Positions 1 to 9,562 of a DNA stretch of 64,000 nucleotides are shown one piece after another. The notes below the pieces were generated by a model, which did no database searches, was not told the origin of the DNA, and saw only the letters and a list, made by a program, of their open reading frames with translations. Numbering within the stretch: position 1 is the stretch's first letter; each line of letters begins with the position of its first letter. Origin of the DNA: Pleionea sp. CnH1-48 (GTDB taxonomy: Bacteria > Pseudomonadota > Gammaproteobacteria > Enterobacterales > Kangiellaceae); assembly GCF_024124665.1 (NCBI RefSeq), contig NZ_JAMXSB010000017.1, forward strand, positions 106,093-170,092. Reading direction: 5' to 3'. The translations under genes were made by a program, and so were the position numbers.

Positions 1-2106
1 AACTACCATCAATTTGGTGATCGTTCGTTAGGTGATTTGCGTTATGTCACCCCTCCAGCTGGTGCTTGTTCTACTCTTGGTATGGTAGATGCGACTCGTC
101 CAGATGCAGGTGAATTCTGTGGTCTTGACTATGCTCAGTCGCACAGCTTCCGTAATCCTTCAACTAAACACTCTGTCTTTGTTGATGGCCGTTACGAGTT
201 AAACAACGATTTAGAAATGTTCGGTACTGTTCTTTATCACCAATCAGATGCAGAAAGACGTCGTGATTACTTAACTATCAGTGAAGATACGCTTGATCCA
301 ACAAACCTTAACGCTACTTATGGTTTGCCTCAATGGTCTTTAACTCAGCGTCGTTTCACATCAGCTGAGTTAGGTCGTGATCTGTCTACTCAGTTTGAAG
401 ATAAATCTATTAGCCTTATTGCTGGTCTTCGTGGAATGTGGGGCACCCATGATTGGGAGTTAACCTTCAATCACAGTAATTATGAGTTTAATAGCAGTGA
501 AGTTAGATTTGTATCTCAAGAAGTTATCGATATCTTCCTTGGTGATTTCTGGAACCTTCCAGGCACCTTGTCTTGGATTGATGGTTGGGATGGTCAAGGT
601 GAGTGGGGTCTGATTGATAACCTTTACAACCCTCTTCCTTCTCAGTATGCTGATCGTTTAGTTGGTAACCAAACTTACGGTAACGAAACTAGCACTCAAC
701 AAGCTCAGTTCACTATGTCTGGTGAGTTAGGCGAAATGGACGCCGGCCCTATCGGTTACGCATTCGTTGCTGAGTTCGAAAATACTGAAATTGAAATGAA
801 GCCAGATGCTGGTCTTCTTCAAGAGCCTCCACACCCTAACGCTAGTGGTTCTTACTGGTGGGGACTGACTGGTTACGAAGGTCAGGGGGAGCGTGATCGT
901 GTTGCTCTTGGTCTTGAGGTAAGCATCCCAGTAGCTGATAACTTCACTGTTAACTTAGCTGGCCGTTTTGATAGCTATGATAGCACTTCTTCTTCTATCG
1001 GAACTCGTTTCACTCCTGCTGCTAACTTTGAATGGCGTCCAGAAGATAGCTTGTTAATCCGTGGTGGTTATTCTGGTAGCTTCCGTGCTCCTGACTTGAA
1101 CTTAGTATTTGTTCGTTCTGGTTTCTACACTAGGGCAACTGACTACACTGCATGTTTTGAGCAGTTTATTGCAGATGGTGGTGATAGCGCTAACTTCGAT
1201 GTGACTGACTGTGAAAGCCAAGGTATCTTTGCTTTACGTAATCCAGCTAACTTAATCTCTGACACGGCAGAAGCTCTGCGTGATGAGACTGGTTACAGCA
1301 TGTTCTTAGGTTTTGTTAAAGACATCACTGATGACACTAGCTTAACCATGACTTGGAATGAGCAGTATTTGAAAGATCAGGCTGCTACTGAGTCTATTCA
1401 AGGCTTATTGAATGATGACTATACCTGTAAGTATGGTAATGAAGTAGGCCAAACTCAGCTTCAACGTGACTTACGAGAGGCAGGTCGCTGTGATTATGTT
1501 GCTGCTCGTATCAGTAGAACAACAGAGACTGACCTTAATGGTAACACGATTAGTGAGTTAGATGATTTCTCCGCTTCTCCGATCAATACAGCTGAGACTC
1601 GTATTCAATCGTTTGATATTAGCTTGACTAGCAATTGGGATACAGAGTTTGGTACTTTCAGTACTAACTTAGATTACTCTAATGTAATGAAGTTAATTAA
1701 TAAGAATACCCCTGAAAGCGGTTGGTTTAATGCTCGTGATACTCGCGGTTTTGCTCAGACATTCCGTTCACGTTTCTCTGGCTCTATCACTTACGAAAAC
1801 GGTGACTTCTCAACAACTTTAACAGGTATTCGTCGTGGTTCTACGCCAAAACGTAACCGTTCAGAAGTTGATGAAGCTGCTGGTGATGCGCCACGCTTAG
1901 GGCCACACATCACGTATAACTACACTGCATCTTACTTCTTTAACGATGACATGCGTTTACGTTTACGTGTAGCTAACTTGTTCGATAGTGAGCCTCCATC
2001 AGACTCAACTCATTACTTCTACCAATACCCATGGTACAACATCTACATGTACGGTGGTGCTGGTTTAGGTCGTGAGTGGTCATTAGAAGCAGAATACCGT
2101 TTCTAA
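1..2106 (+). CDS. TonB-dependent outer-membrane receptor (C-terminal part)
   Basis: The frame is open from base 1, so the gene begins before the window and the signal peptide and plug domain are missing. About 700 residues are present, rich in alternating aromatic and polar stretches typical of a 22-strand TonB-dependent barrel. They include a segment near 1050-1110 (RGGYSGSFRAPDLNLVF) that matches the conserved barrel region of these receptors, and the protein ends in Phe as outer-membrane barrels do. Paired Cys residues in extracellular-loop-like segments and a lack of Lys-rich stretches fit the CirA/Oar-like receptors of marine gammaproteobacteria. The substrate is unknown, but the two secreted peptidases directly downstream suggest peptides. 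A strong terminator follows the stop codon. Confidence 0.9.
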   Translation, partial: NYHQFGDRSLGDLRYVTPPAGACSTLGMVDATRPDAGEFCGLDYAQSHSFRNPSTKHSVFVDGRYELNNDLEMFGTVLYHQSDAERRRDYLTISEDTLDPTNLNATYGLPQWSLTQRRFTSAELGRDLSTQFEDKSISLIAGLRGMWGTHDWELTFNHSNYEFNSSEVRFVSQEVIDIFLGDFWNLPGTLSWIDGWDGQGEWGLIDNLYNPLPSQYADRLVGNQTYGNETSTQQAQFTMSGELGEMDAGPIGYAFVAEFENTEIEMKPDAGLLQEPPHPNASGSYWWGLTGYEGQGERDRVALGLEVSIPVADNFTVNLAGRFDSYDSTSSSIGTRFTPAANFEWRPEDSLLIRGGYSGSFRAPDLNLVFVRSGFYTRATDYTACFEQFIADGGDSANFDVTDCESQGIFALRNPANLISDTAEALRDETGYSMFLGFVKDITDDTSLTMTWNEQYLKDQAATESIQGLLNDDYTCKYGNEVGQTQLQRDLREAGRCDYVAARISRTTETDLNGNTISELDDFSASPINTAETRIQSFDISLTSNWDTEFGTFSTNLDYSNVMKLINKNTPESGWFNARDTRGFAQTFRSRFSGSITYENGDFSTTLTGIRRGSTPKRNRSEVDEAAGDAPRLGPHITYNYTASYFFNDDMRLRLRVANLFDSEPPSDSTHYFYQYPWYNIYMYGGAGLGREWSLEAEYRF

Positions 2107-2125
2107 GATCCTTTGATCGAAGTCT

Positions 2126-2154
2126 AAAAAAGCCCCTGTTTCAGGGGCTTTTTT
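2126..2154 (+). terminator. Rho-independent terminator after the TonB receptor
   Basis: The stem GCCCCTG/CAGGGGC has a TTT loop, is flanked by A6 on the left and T6 on the right, and starts about 20 bases after the stop codon. The A and T flanks allow termination in both directions. Confidence 0.9.
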
Positions 2155-2235
2155 GTTATTAATTCCCTCAATTAGAATCAAAATTAATAATAATCAAGTT
2201 ATCGTTGGTTCAACTTAAGTTTTAAGGAAATAAGG

Positions 2236-4161
2236 ATGAAAAAGTTAATTATTTTTCTTCTTTGTTTGTCAATAACAACGGTTATTGAAGCAAGAGAAAT
2301 CCCTGTTGAAGAATTTTTTAAAGACTCGACTATCATCAGTCTTAATGTTTCGCCTGATGGCAAGCACTACGCCGCTACTGTAAAAATTAATGGCGACACT
2401 CAACTAGCAGTATTGGATGCAAAGACCAAACAGATCAAAGCTCGTTTTAACTTTAAGCGTGATAATTTAGAAATCGGCCGTTTTGGTTGGTTTAATAATG
2501 AGCGTGTTTACGCAACCATGATCCGCAAAGTGGGCCCACTAGCTCAAGCAGCACGAACAGGCTACTTGTTTGCGGGCAGCATTGATGGCACCAAAAAAGT
2601 TCAGCTATTGCCAGCCCCTAAAAAACCGGGCAGAAGTGCAGAGCGTCCAAGAAACTACAACTTCATGAGCTTTTTGAAAGATGACCCGCGTAATATTCTG
2701 ATTAGCATGAGCAAGGGTGGTTTTACCGAAGTTTATAAACTTAATGTTTATACTGGCTCAAGAAAGAAAGTTGATAAAAGCCCGAAGAAATACGCATCAC
2801 TGCTCATCGATCATAACAAAGAAGTTCGAGTTTCTGTGTCGACGGACCCCGACGAAGAGAAAGTATATATTCACACCCGTAAGCAGGGAGCTGACGACTG
2901 GGAAGCCTTTGCGGAATACGATGATAAATCTGTTGGCATCGATCCTCTCGGCTTTTCGAAAGACAACCAGAAGGTTTTCTTAAACGTTCGTGAAAAAGGT
3001 AAGCAACGTGGTATCTATCTGCTAGACCTGAAAACAAAAGACATGCAGCTCATTCATGAAATAAAAGGTGACGCTGATGTTATAGGTTCTGTTTACGATA
3101 ACGATACGGATAAACCAGAGATTGTTGGCATTCGAATGATGCCTGGCAAGTATGAAACTCAATTTTTTGATGTTAGCCATCCTCGAGCAAAACTGGATGC
3201 TGGTTTAAGAGCGGCGTTTCCTGAAGATGAAGTTTCCCTTGTTAATTTGACTGACGATGGTAACAAAGCGTTGGTTAGAGTATGGAGTGATCGTCGACCA
3301 GGCCGTTTCTTCATGATGGATACTAAGACATTTAAGCTTGAGTACCTTTTGGATGTGAGAGATTGGGTCAAGCCAGAAGAAATGGCGGAGATGAAGGCTG
3401 TTAGCTTTAAAGCAAGAGACGGCTTGGAAGTTCGCGGATATCTAACGCTACCTAAGGGCAAGTCAAAAGATCTTCCTATGATTCTGATGGTTCATGGTGG
3501 TCCTTATGGCGTGCAAGACCGATGGGGCTACAACCGTGAAGTACAATTTTTTGCCAATCGAGGTTATGCAGTATTTCAAGTGAACTATCGTGGATCAGGC
3601 GGTCGTGGTTCAAGCTACCAGTATGATGCCTATAAGCAAATGGGTATGGAAATGCAGGACGACCTAACCGATGCGACTCTATGGGCTGTTGAGCAGGGAT
3701 ATGCTGACAAAGAGCGTCTGTGTATCTACGGCGCGAGCTATGGTGGATACGCGTCGATGATGGGTGTTGTGAAGGAGCCTGATCTTTACAAATGCGCCAT
3801 TGCCTATGTTGGTCTGTATGACATCAACCTATGGAAAAAAGCTGACACCTGGAGAAGCGAGTATGGTCGCCGTTTTGTTCGAGAAGCTTGGGGTATCGAT
3901 GATCCTGAGTTTGTGAAGGAACGTTCTCCAATTAATCATCTGGACAAGCTAAAAGCGGCTATCTTCCTGGTACATGGTAAAGATGATGCGCGAGTGGTTA
4001 TCGATAACCATGACGATTTGGCAGAAGCCTTAGATGAAAGAGGTTACCCTTATGAGTCGTTGGTTAAAGCATTTGAAGGACACGGTTTCCGTAATCCAGA
4101 AAATAACTATGAGCTATACACCAAGCTGCAAAAGTTCCTAGAAAAGCACATCGGTAAATAA
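2236..4161 (+). CDS. Secreted S9-family prolyl-oligopeptidase-like peptidase, copy 1
   Basis: This is a 641-residue serine peptidase of the S9 (acylaminoacyl peptidase/DPP-like) family that should hydrolyse oligopeptides outside the cytoplasm. A signal peptide covers residues 1-19 (VIEA before REIP). A beta-propeller-like N-terminal half follows to about residue 370, then an alpha/beta-hydrolase domain. The catalytic triad is visible: Ser501 in GASYGGYA, Asp584 in HGKDDARV and His616 in EGHGF. The oxyanion region contains MVHGGPYG. The ribosome site AAGGAAATAAGG precedes the ATG. The downstream paralogue differs mainly at residues 190-330 and around the active-site loops. Confidence 0.92.
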   Translation: MKKLIIFLLCLSITTVIEAREIPVEEFFKDSTIISLNVSPDGKHYAATVKINGDTQLAVLDAKTKQIKARFNFKRDNLEIGRFGWFNNERVYATMIRKVGPLAQAARTGYLFAGSIDGTKKVQLLPAPKKPGRSAERPRNYNFMSFLKDDPRNILISMSKGGFTEVYKLNVYTGSRKKVDKSPKKYASLLIDHNKEVRVSVSTDPDEEKVYIHTRKQGADDWEAFAEYDDKSVGIDPLGFSKDNQKVFLNVREKGKQRGIYLLDLKTKDMQLIHEIKGDADVIGSVYDNDTDKPEIVGIRMMPGKYETQFFDVSHPRAKLDAGLRAAFPEDEVSLVNLTDDGNKALVRVWSDRRPGRFFMMDTKTFKLEYLLDVRDWVKPEEMAEMKAVSFKARDGLEVRGYLTLPKGKSKDLPMILMVHGGPYGVQDRWGYNREVQFFANRGYAVFQVNYRGSGGRGSSYQYDAYKQMGMEMQDDLTDATLWAVEQGYADKERLCIYGASYGGYASMMGVVKEPDLYKCAIAYVGLYDINLWKKADTWRSEYGRRFVREAWGIDDPEFVKERSPINHLDKLKAAIFLVHGKDDARVVIDNHDDLAEALDERGYPYESLVKAFEGHGFRNPENNYELYTKLQKFLEKHIGK

Positions 4162-4193
4162 ACCCTACCTGAATCCAGTTCATTATCTGTGAA

Positions 4194-4220
4194 ATGCCGT
4201 TCGTTATTTGCGAGCGGCAT
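4194..4220 (+). other. Hairpin between the two S9 peptidase genes
   Basis: A 10-bp stem (ATGCCGTTCG with CGAGCGGCAT, one G-T pair) has a 7-base loop and starts about 33 bases after the stop codon of copy 1. No T tract follows, so it is not a typical intrinsic terminator. It may be a 3'-end stabiliser or a rho-dependent end. It is not part of the duplicated leader. Confidence 0.45.
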
Positions 4221-4321
4221 AAGCAATCACGGAGTTTTGTTATTAATTCCCTTCACTAATAATCAGAATTAGAGATAATTGGGTTGATCACTAGTCCTAT
4301 TTAAACTTTTGAGGAATAAGG

Positions 4322-6247
4322 ATGAAAAAGTTATTTATTTTTCTTCTTTGTTTATCGATAACGACAGTTATTGAGGCAAGAGAAATTCCGGTTGAAGACT
4401 TTTTTAAAGACTCAACCATCATCAGCTTGAATGTTTCGCCAGATGGCAAACATTATGCTGCAACAGTCAAAATTAATGGTAACACCCAGTTAGCGGTGTT
4501 AGATGCGAAGACTAAGCAAATCAAGGCACGTTTTAATTTTAAGCGTGATAATTTAGAAATTGGCCGTTTTGGTTGGTTCAATAATGAGCGTATTTACGCC
4601 ACTATGATCCGAAAAATTGGTCCATTAGCACAGGCTGCTCGAACAGGCTATTTGTTTGCTGGTAGCATTGATGGCACCAAAAAAGTTCAACTTCTTCCAG
4701 CTCCAAAAAAGCCAGGTAGAAGCGCAGAGCGCCCAAGAAATTATAACTTTATGAACTTTTTACGAGATGAGCCTCGTAATATCTTGATCAGCATGAGCAA
4801 AGGTGGCTTTACCGAAGTTTATAAGTTAGATGTTTATACGGGTTCACGACGCAAGGTCGACAAAAGCCCCGAAAAGAATGCGAGCCTGCGCGCTGACCAT
4901 AACCATGAAGTCAGAGTTTCAGTTTCTCGAGATCCTGATGAAGAGAAAGTTCGCATCCACACTCGTAAAAAGAACTCCAAAGAATGGGAACTCTTAAACG
5001 AGTATGATGACAAGTCAGTTGGTATTAGCCCGATGAGCTTTACCAAAGACAATGATCATGTTTATCTGAATGTTCGCGAAAAAGGGAAAAAGCGAGGTAT
5101 TTACCTGCTAAACTTGAATACCAAAAAAATGGATCTGGTTTACGAAATCGAAGGTGATGCAGACCTCTCTGGTTCAGTTTTCGATGGTGATTATAGAACT
5201 CCTGAGTTAGTGGGTATTCAAATGATGCCTGGCTATCTTGAGACACACTTCTTTGATCCATCACATCCTCGTGCAAAGTTACAAGCAGGTTTGCAAGCGG
5301 CTTTCCCAGGTGAGCAGGTTGATATCATTAACCACGTTGCTGATGGCACCAAAGCACTTGTTCGTGTTTGGAGTGATCGTCGTCCGGGTCGTTTCTTTAT
5401 GATGGACACTAAGTCTTTCAAATTAGAATACTTGTTGGATGTTAGAGATTGGATTAAGCCAGAAGAAATGGCAGAAATGAAACCATTCTCCTTCAAAGCT
5501 AGAGACGGTCTAGAAATCCGTGGTTATTTGACTCTACCAAAAGGTAAATCGAAAAACTTGCCTTTGGTACAGTATGTTCACGGCGGACCTTTTGGTGTGC
5601 AAGATGAGTGGCGATATGACAGAGCCGTTCAATTCTTAGCTAACCGTGGTTATGCGGTAATGCAGGTTAACTATCGTGGCTCTGGTGGTCGTGGTAGCGA
5701 TTTCATCTATGATAACTACAAAAAAATGGGTCGCGAAATGCAAGACGATCTGACCGATGCGGTACTTTGGTCAGTAAAGGAAGGCATCGTTGATAAAGAG
5801 CGTGTGTGTATTTATGGCGCAAGTTACGGTGGCTATGCTGCGATGATGGGCCCGATCCGCGAACCTGATCTTTATAAGTGCGCAATTCCTTATGTAGGTG
5901 TTTACGATATTCGAGCCTTTAAATATGATATTTATCATAAATCTCGCTATGGCCGAAAGAACGAAGAAGAAGCTTGGGGTTACGGTGATGAAGCCTTTAT
6001 GGCAGAGCGTTCACCACGTGATCACGTGAATAAGCTAAAAGCCGCTTTGTTCTTAGTTCATGGTAAAGACGATCCTATTTGTCCTATGGAGCATTACTAT
6101 TCATTAACTGAAGCGTTGGATGAAATTGATTATCCATACGAATCATTAGTGAAGCCTTTCGAAGGACACGGCTTTAGAAATCCAGAAAACAACTACGAGC
6201 TGTATACAAAAATTGAAAAGTTTTTAGAGAAGCATATCGGTAGTTAG
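4322..6247 (+). CDS. Secreted S9-family prolyl-oligopeptidase-like peptidase, copy 2
   Basis: This 641-residue paralogue of the preceding gene has the same signal peptide (cleavage probably after VIEA), propeller-like half and alpha/beta-hydrolase domain. The triad is intact: Ser501 in GASYGGYA, Asp584 in HGKDDPIC and the His of EGHGF. The first 180 residues are nearly identical to copy 1, while residues 190-330 and segments beside the active site differ (QYVHGGPFG for LMVHGGPYG; AFKYDIYHKSRYGR for LWKKADTWRSEYGR). This suggests the two enzymes cleave different peptides. The gene probably has its own promoter, because the leader was duplicated with it. A bidirectional terminator follows. Confidence 0.92.
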   Translation: MKKLFIFLLCLSITTVIEAREIPVEDFFKDSTIISLNVSPDGKHYAATVKINGNTQLAVLDAKTKQIKARFNFKRDNLEIGRFGWFNNERIYATMIRKIGPLAQAARTGYLFAGSIDGTKKVQLLPAPKKPGRSAERPRNYNFMNFLRDEPRNILISMSKGGFTEVYKLDVYTGSRRKVDKSPEKNASLRADHNHEVRVSVSRDPDEEKVRIHTRKKNSKEWELLNEYDDKSVGISPMSFTKDNDHVYLNVREKGKKRGIYLLNLNTKKMDLVYEIEGDADLSGSVFDGDYRTPELVGIQMMPGYLETHFFDPSHPRAKLQAGLQAAFPGEQVDIINHVADGTKALVRVWSDRRPGRFFMMDTKSFKLEYLLDVRDWIKPEEMAEMKPFSFKARDGLEIRGYLTLPKGKSKNLPLVQYVHGGPFGVQDEWRYDRAVQFLANRGYAVMQVNYRGSGGRGSDFIYDNYKKMGREMQDDLTDAVLWSVKEGIVDKERVCIYGASYGGYAAMMGPIREPDLYKCAIPYVGVYDIRAFKYDIYHKSRYGRKNEEEAWGYGDEAFMAERSPRDHVNKLKAALFLVHGKDDPICPMEHYYSLTEALDEIDYPYESLVKPFEGHGFRNPENNYELYTKIEKFLEKHIGS

Positions 6248-6251
6248 TTAC

Positions 6252-6285
6252 AATAAAAAAGGAGGCTTAAGCCTCCTTTTTTATT
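6252..6285 (+). terminator. Bidirectional rho-independent terminator
   Basis: The GGAGGC/GCCTCC stem has a TTAA loop and is extended by A6 and T6 on either side (ATAAAAAA paired with TTTTTTAT). It lies between the convergent S9 peptidase and rimO genes and can serve both. Confidence 0.9.
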
Positions 6286-6304
6286 TCTATCTTTTTGGAA
6301 TCAT

Positions 6305-7708
6305 TTATTCGACAAACAAATCGTATTCATCAGAGCCTGTGATGGTTGCTGTCACCATATCACCTACCTCTAACTCTTCTTCCGTTTTAATATGTACAAC
6401 ACCGTCAATTTCTGGCGCATCGTATTTTGTTCTGCCGATGGCGCCTTCTTCGGTGATTTCGTCGATTAGAATATCTAATTCTTTTCCTACTTTCTTTGCC
6501 AGTCGATTGGCACTGATTTCCTGTTGAACAGCCATAAACGTTTCCCAGCGTTCTTGAGCAATGTCTGGATCGACATGATCAGCTAAATCATTAGCTTTGG
6601 CGCCTTCGACTGGAGAATATTTAAAGCAGCCAGCTCGATCGAGATCAGCTTCATACAAGAAATCGATCAGTTCTTTAAAGTCGTCCTCGGTTTCACCTGG
6701 GAAGCCGACAATAAAAGTACTACGAACGGTCATATCTGGGCATAAATCTCGCCACTGTTTAATTCTGCCGAGCACTTTCTCACTGGCAGCTGGTCGCTTC
6801 ATGTTTTTTAATACACTTTGGCTAGCGTGTTGGAAAGGGATATCTAAGTAAGGAAGTATTTTTCCTTCAGCCATATAGGGAATGATGTCATCAACATGAG
6901 GATAAGGGTAGACATAATGCAAACGCGTCCAGGCATCGAGTTTACCTAATTCAGCGCACAGTTCTTTAAAACGCGTTTTAACGGGCATACCGTTCCAAAA
7001 ACCGGTACGGTATTTGGTATCAATTCCATAAGCACTGGTGTCCTGTGAGACAACCAACAACTCCTGAACGCCTGATTCGACAAGGTTTTGAGCTTCTTGT
7101 AGCACGCTTCCGATATCTCTGCTGACCAGTTTGCCACGCATCGAAGGAATAATACAAAAGGTGCATTTATGATTGCATCCCTCTGAGATTTTCAGATAGG
7201 CATAATGTTGAGGCGTAAGTTTAAGGCCTGCGGGTGGCACCAGATCCATGAAGGGATCGTGTTGTGGAGGTAAATGCTCGTGAATCTGATTCATCACCTC
7301 GTCATAGGCGTGAGGGCCTGTTACTGCCAGTACGTTGGGATGAACTTCTCGAATGGTATCTTCTTTAACGCCAAGGCAACCGGTGACAATGACTTTGCCG
7401 TTTTCGGTTAAGGCTTCTCCTATAGTATCCAAAGACTCCTGAACAGCTGCGTCGATAAAACCACAAGTGTTTACCACGACTACATCAGAATTCTCATAAC
7501 TATTTGATAATTCATAACCTTCGGCTCTTAGCTGCGTGACAATCCGCTCTGAGTCGACGGTGTTTTTAGGGCAGCCCAGACTGACAAAGCCTACTCGAGG
7601 GATTGAGTCTTTTGCAGTGCTCCCAGCTGTTGGCGCTTGACCACCCATCATCTTATTAGGTGCTTCCATGGTGGTAGTTTGCTTGGGATCAAATTTTTCG
7701 ACTGACAT
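6305..7708 (-). CDS. rimO: Ribosomal protein S12 methylthiotransferase RimO
   Basis: This radical-SAM enzyme adds a methylthio group to the conserved aspartate of ribosomal protein S12. Order of elements: an N-terminal UPF0004 domain with the auxiliary-cluster cysteines C46 ([13 protein letters not shown]), C82 (NTCGF) and C111 (TGCLG); the radical-SAM motif C178-x3-C182-x2-C185 ([17 protein letters not shown]); and a C-terminal TRAM domain from about residue 400. The 467 residues exceed the usual 440 because of a roughly 35-residue polar N-terminal extension. The Met at residue 14 or 20 could be the true start, since the ribosome site before the first ATG (GGATAACCT) is weak. The gene stands alone and converges on the S9 peptidases. 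Confidence 0.95.
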   Translation of the reverse strand: MSVEKFDPKQTTTMEAPNKMMGGQAPTAGSTAKDSIPRVGFVSLGCPKNTVDSERIVTQLRAEGYELSNSYENSDVVVVNTCGFIDAAVQESLDTIGEALTENGKVIVTGCLGVKEDTIREVHPNVLAVTGPHAYDEVMNQIHEHLPPQHDPFMDLVPPAGLKLTPQHYAYLKISEGCNHKCTFCIIPSMRGKLVSRDIGSVLQEAQNLVESGVQELLVVSQDTSAYGIDTKYRTGFWNGMPVKTRFKELCAELGKLDAWTRLHYVYPYPHVDDIIPYMAEGKILPYLDIPFQHASQSVLKNMKRPAASEKVLGRIKQWRDLCPDMTVRSTFIVGFPGETEDDFKELIDFLYEADLDRAGCFKYSPVEGAKANDLADHVDPDIAQERWETFMAVQQEISANRLAKKVGKELDILIDEITEEGAIGRTKYDAPEIDGVVHIKTEEELEVGDMVTATITGSDEYDLFVE

Positions 7709-8436
7709 AGGTTATCCGAAAGCTGGTAAATTTTAGTGCGCGAATTATACAGCAAAGCGGATTAACTGGAAATTTAATACAAAGACGATAGTAATAATCA
7801 TTATTATCACCTAAGTACCTGGATGAAAGGCTCCCTTGACTGAAGCAACATGGCCTCAGTTGATGAAAACCAATACATAAAATAGAACCCATATCGTCTT
7901 TAAAAATTGAAGTGGTTTCTGTGTCATTTAATCAATGGGCGATGGAAGATCTATAAGTACTTATGCCAGTTTCTCGTATAAAGTCACTTTGTTAAGAAGA
8001 GAGCTCGCTATTGTTTCATTATCAGATATTAAAGTGGGTACTTTGGAGTTTATTTTATGGCTCTGTAATGTTTTATCAAACTTTATATTCTCCTATGTGA
8101 TTATGTGAGCATAGTGTTCGATATTCTCTTTCAAGAGCTGTCGTTAAATGGCTTCAAAATTAGGAGAGTGAATAACCCTAATAAATATCCATCCATTAGT
8201 AAGCTTATAGAGAGTGACATGAGAATTTTTCTAGATTGTTCTCAAACTCGTAAATCATAAGTTGATTTATTGAGTACTTGTGAGAGTATTCGTAATGTTA
8301 AATATTACTATTGCTATCCTAATCTATATGTAAGCCTGCTATATTAGGCGAATAAAGAACATTGATATTTAATTAATGCTCTTATTCTAAAACAGAGTTT
8401 GTATAGCAAATAGGGGATTTCAGAGGTTTTACCTTC
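7709..8436. other. Gene-free AT-rich region between rimO and the LamG regulator
   Basis: These 728 bases have no credible coding sequence on either strand. They separate divergent genes and should hold both promoters. Small dyads are visible, such as CCTAAT (8318-8323) with ATTAGG (8343-8348), and GTAAT/ATTAC near 8292-8307. Neither is strong enough to call. I see no RNA gene. Confidence 0.6.
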
Positions 8437-9540
8437 ATGGATATGTCTCAACCATTTCTTGTTGATCATTTACTTGTTGAACCACAAGAAAATCGTATTA
8501 CTAATGGTGAGCAAGTCATTTCAATTGAACCAAGAGTGATGGCCGTTCTTGTATTGCTGGCGACTCATGCGGGACAATTGGTATTGAGAGAAACTATCTA
8601 CGGTAATGTTTGGGGAAAACAAACCGTTAATGAAAACTCTCTCAATCGCAATATTGCATCGCTGCGTAAAGTCATTGATGATCAACCAGATTTGCCTAGC
8701 CGTATAAAAACGGTTCCCAAACGAGGTTATGTTTTACAAGCTAAAGTTATTCCACAAGGATCAGAGCGGAAGGAAATTTTAGACACTCAAGGCTCTGATG
8801 TCAGTAGTAGAAAGTTTATATACATTGCATCAGTTATCGTAGCCTCTATGTTTGCTTTCAGTATTTATCTGTTTTTATATGTGAAAGAAGAACTAGAAAG
8901 TATGACGGTTCTGCCAACGATTTTTCCTAAAACCAGTATTACCTTGGCGCCCGATGATAAAAGTATGGCATTTTGTTTTGATGGCATTGATGATTATGTT
9001 GAGATAAAAAACCATGCCTCTTTGAATTTTGGTGAGAACGACTTCTCCATGAGTGCGTGGATCAAGACGGAATCTCAGGATCTTGTGGTTATTGTAGATA
9101 AACGATTTGAACAACGCAGTGGCAATGTTAAAGGCTTTAGTTTTCATCTGTACAAGGGTATTTTGTCTATGCAGTTAGCTGATGGAGATGGAGACTGGGT
9201 TTGCGCCCCTAAATCTGAGCAGTCTTCTTGCACTAATTATATTAGTAAGGCTTTTGTCGCTGATGGACAGTGGCATCTGGTGCATGTAACCGTTGCAAGA
9301 AAACAAGCCGATGGTATTAAGTTTTATTTAGACGGTGAGCTAAAGTCATCAGCGGATCCAAGAGACAGAATGGGCTCGCTTTCAAATGATGAAGTCTTAC
9401 GTTTAGGTAGCAGAACCTCTTCCTTATCAGGATTTTTTCCTGGGAGTATCGGTGAGGTTAGACTTTATAATTATGTTCTTGATGGGGATGAAGTAATAGA
9501 TAATTTTACGAAAGGAAGAGAAAGAAGTTGCGAGCGCTGA
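8437..9540 (+). CDS. CadC/ToxR-like membrane regulator with an external LamG-type domain
   Basis: The 367 residues have three parts. Residues 5-103 are an OmpR/PhoB-type winged helix (VWGKQTVNENSLNRNIASLRK, then the terminal KTVPKRGYVL hairpin), as in CadC and ToxR. A single membrane helix spans about 127-149. Residues 160-360 form a concanavalin/LamG jelly-roll domain with the FCFDGIDDYVEI, SMSAWIKT and GSIGEVRLYNYVL signatures. The layout puts DNA binding in the cytoplasm and a possible carbohydrate- or ligand-binding lectin-like domain in the periplasm, so it probably couples an external signal to transcription. No kinase or receiver is adjacent. The targets may lie beside the gene or at the upstream gap; none is shown by the sequence. 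Confidence 0.85.
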   Translation: MDMSQPFLVDHLLVEPQENRITNGEQVISIEPRVMAVLVLLATHAGQLVLRETIYGNVWGKQTVNENSLNRNIASLRKVIDDQPDLPSRIKTVPKRGYVLQAKVIPQGSERKEILDTQGSDVSSRKFIYIASVIVASMFAFSIYLFLYVKEELESMTVLPTIFPKTSITLAPDDKSMAFCFDGIDDYVEIKNHASLNFGENDFSMSAWIKTESQDLVVIVDKRFEQRSGNVKGFSFHLYKGILSMQLADGDGDWVCAPKSEQSSCTNYISKAFVADGQWHLVHVTVARKQADGIKFYLDGELKSSADPRDRMGSLSNDEVLRLGSRTSSLSGFFPGSIGEVRLYNYVLDGDEVIDNFTKGRERSCER

Positions 9541-9553
9541 ATAGACAGCGCTC
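9532..9553 (+). terminator. Hairpin between convergent genes
   Basis: GAGCGCTG and CAGCGCTC form a perfect 8-bp stem with a 6-base loop. The stem overlaps the TGA of the LamG regulator and lies just downstream of hemY on the other strand. ATATAAAATTT follows, with no clean T run, so it is a likely but weak bidirectional terminator. Confidence 0.6.
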
Positions 9554-9562
9554 ATATAAAAT

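Larger units (their letters stand above)
2151..6247 (+). repeat. Tandem duplication of an S9 peptidase unit, including its 5' region
   Basis: Two head-to-tail copies (about 2151-4161 and 4235-6247) each begin with TTTTGTTATTAATTCCC 85-87 bases before the ATG, continue with an alignable AT-rich leader and a GGAATAAGG-type ribosome site, and then encode 641-residue paralogues. The leader was duplicated with the gene, so both copies may have kept the same promoter. Synonymous differences are common even where the proteins are identical, so the duplication is not recent. Confidence 0.85.

Noticed and set aside
7689..7892. 67-codon minus-strand frame across the rimO start
   Set aside because: It overlaps the rimO N terminus in another frame and has no ribosome site or family match.
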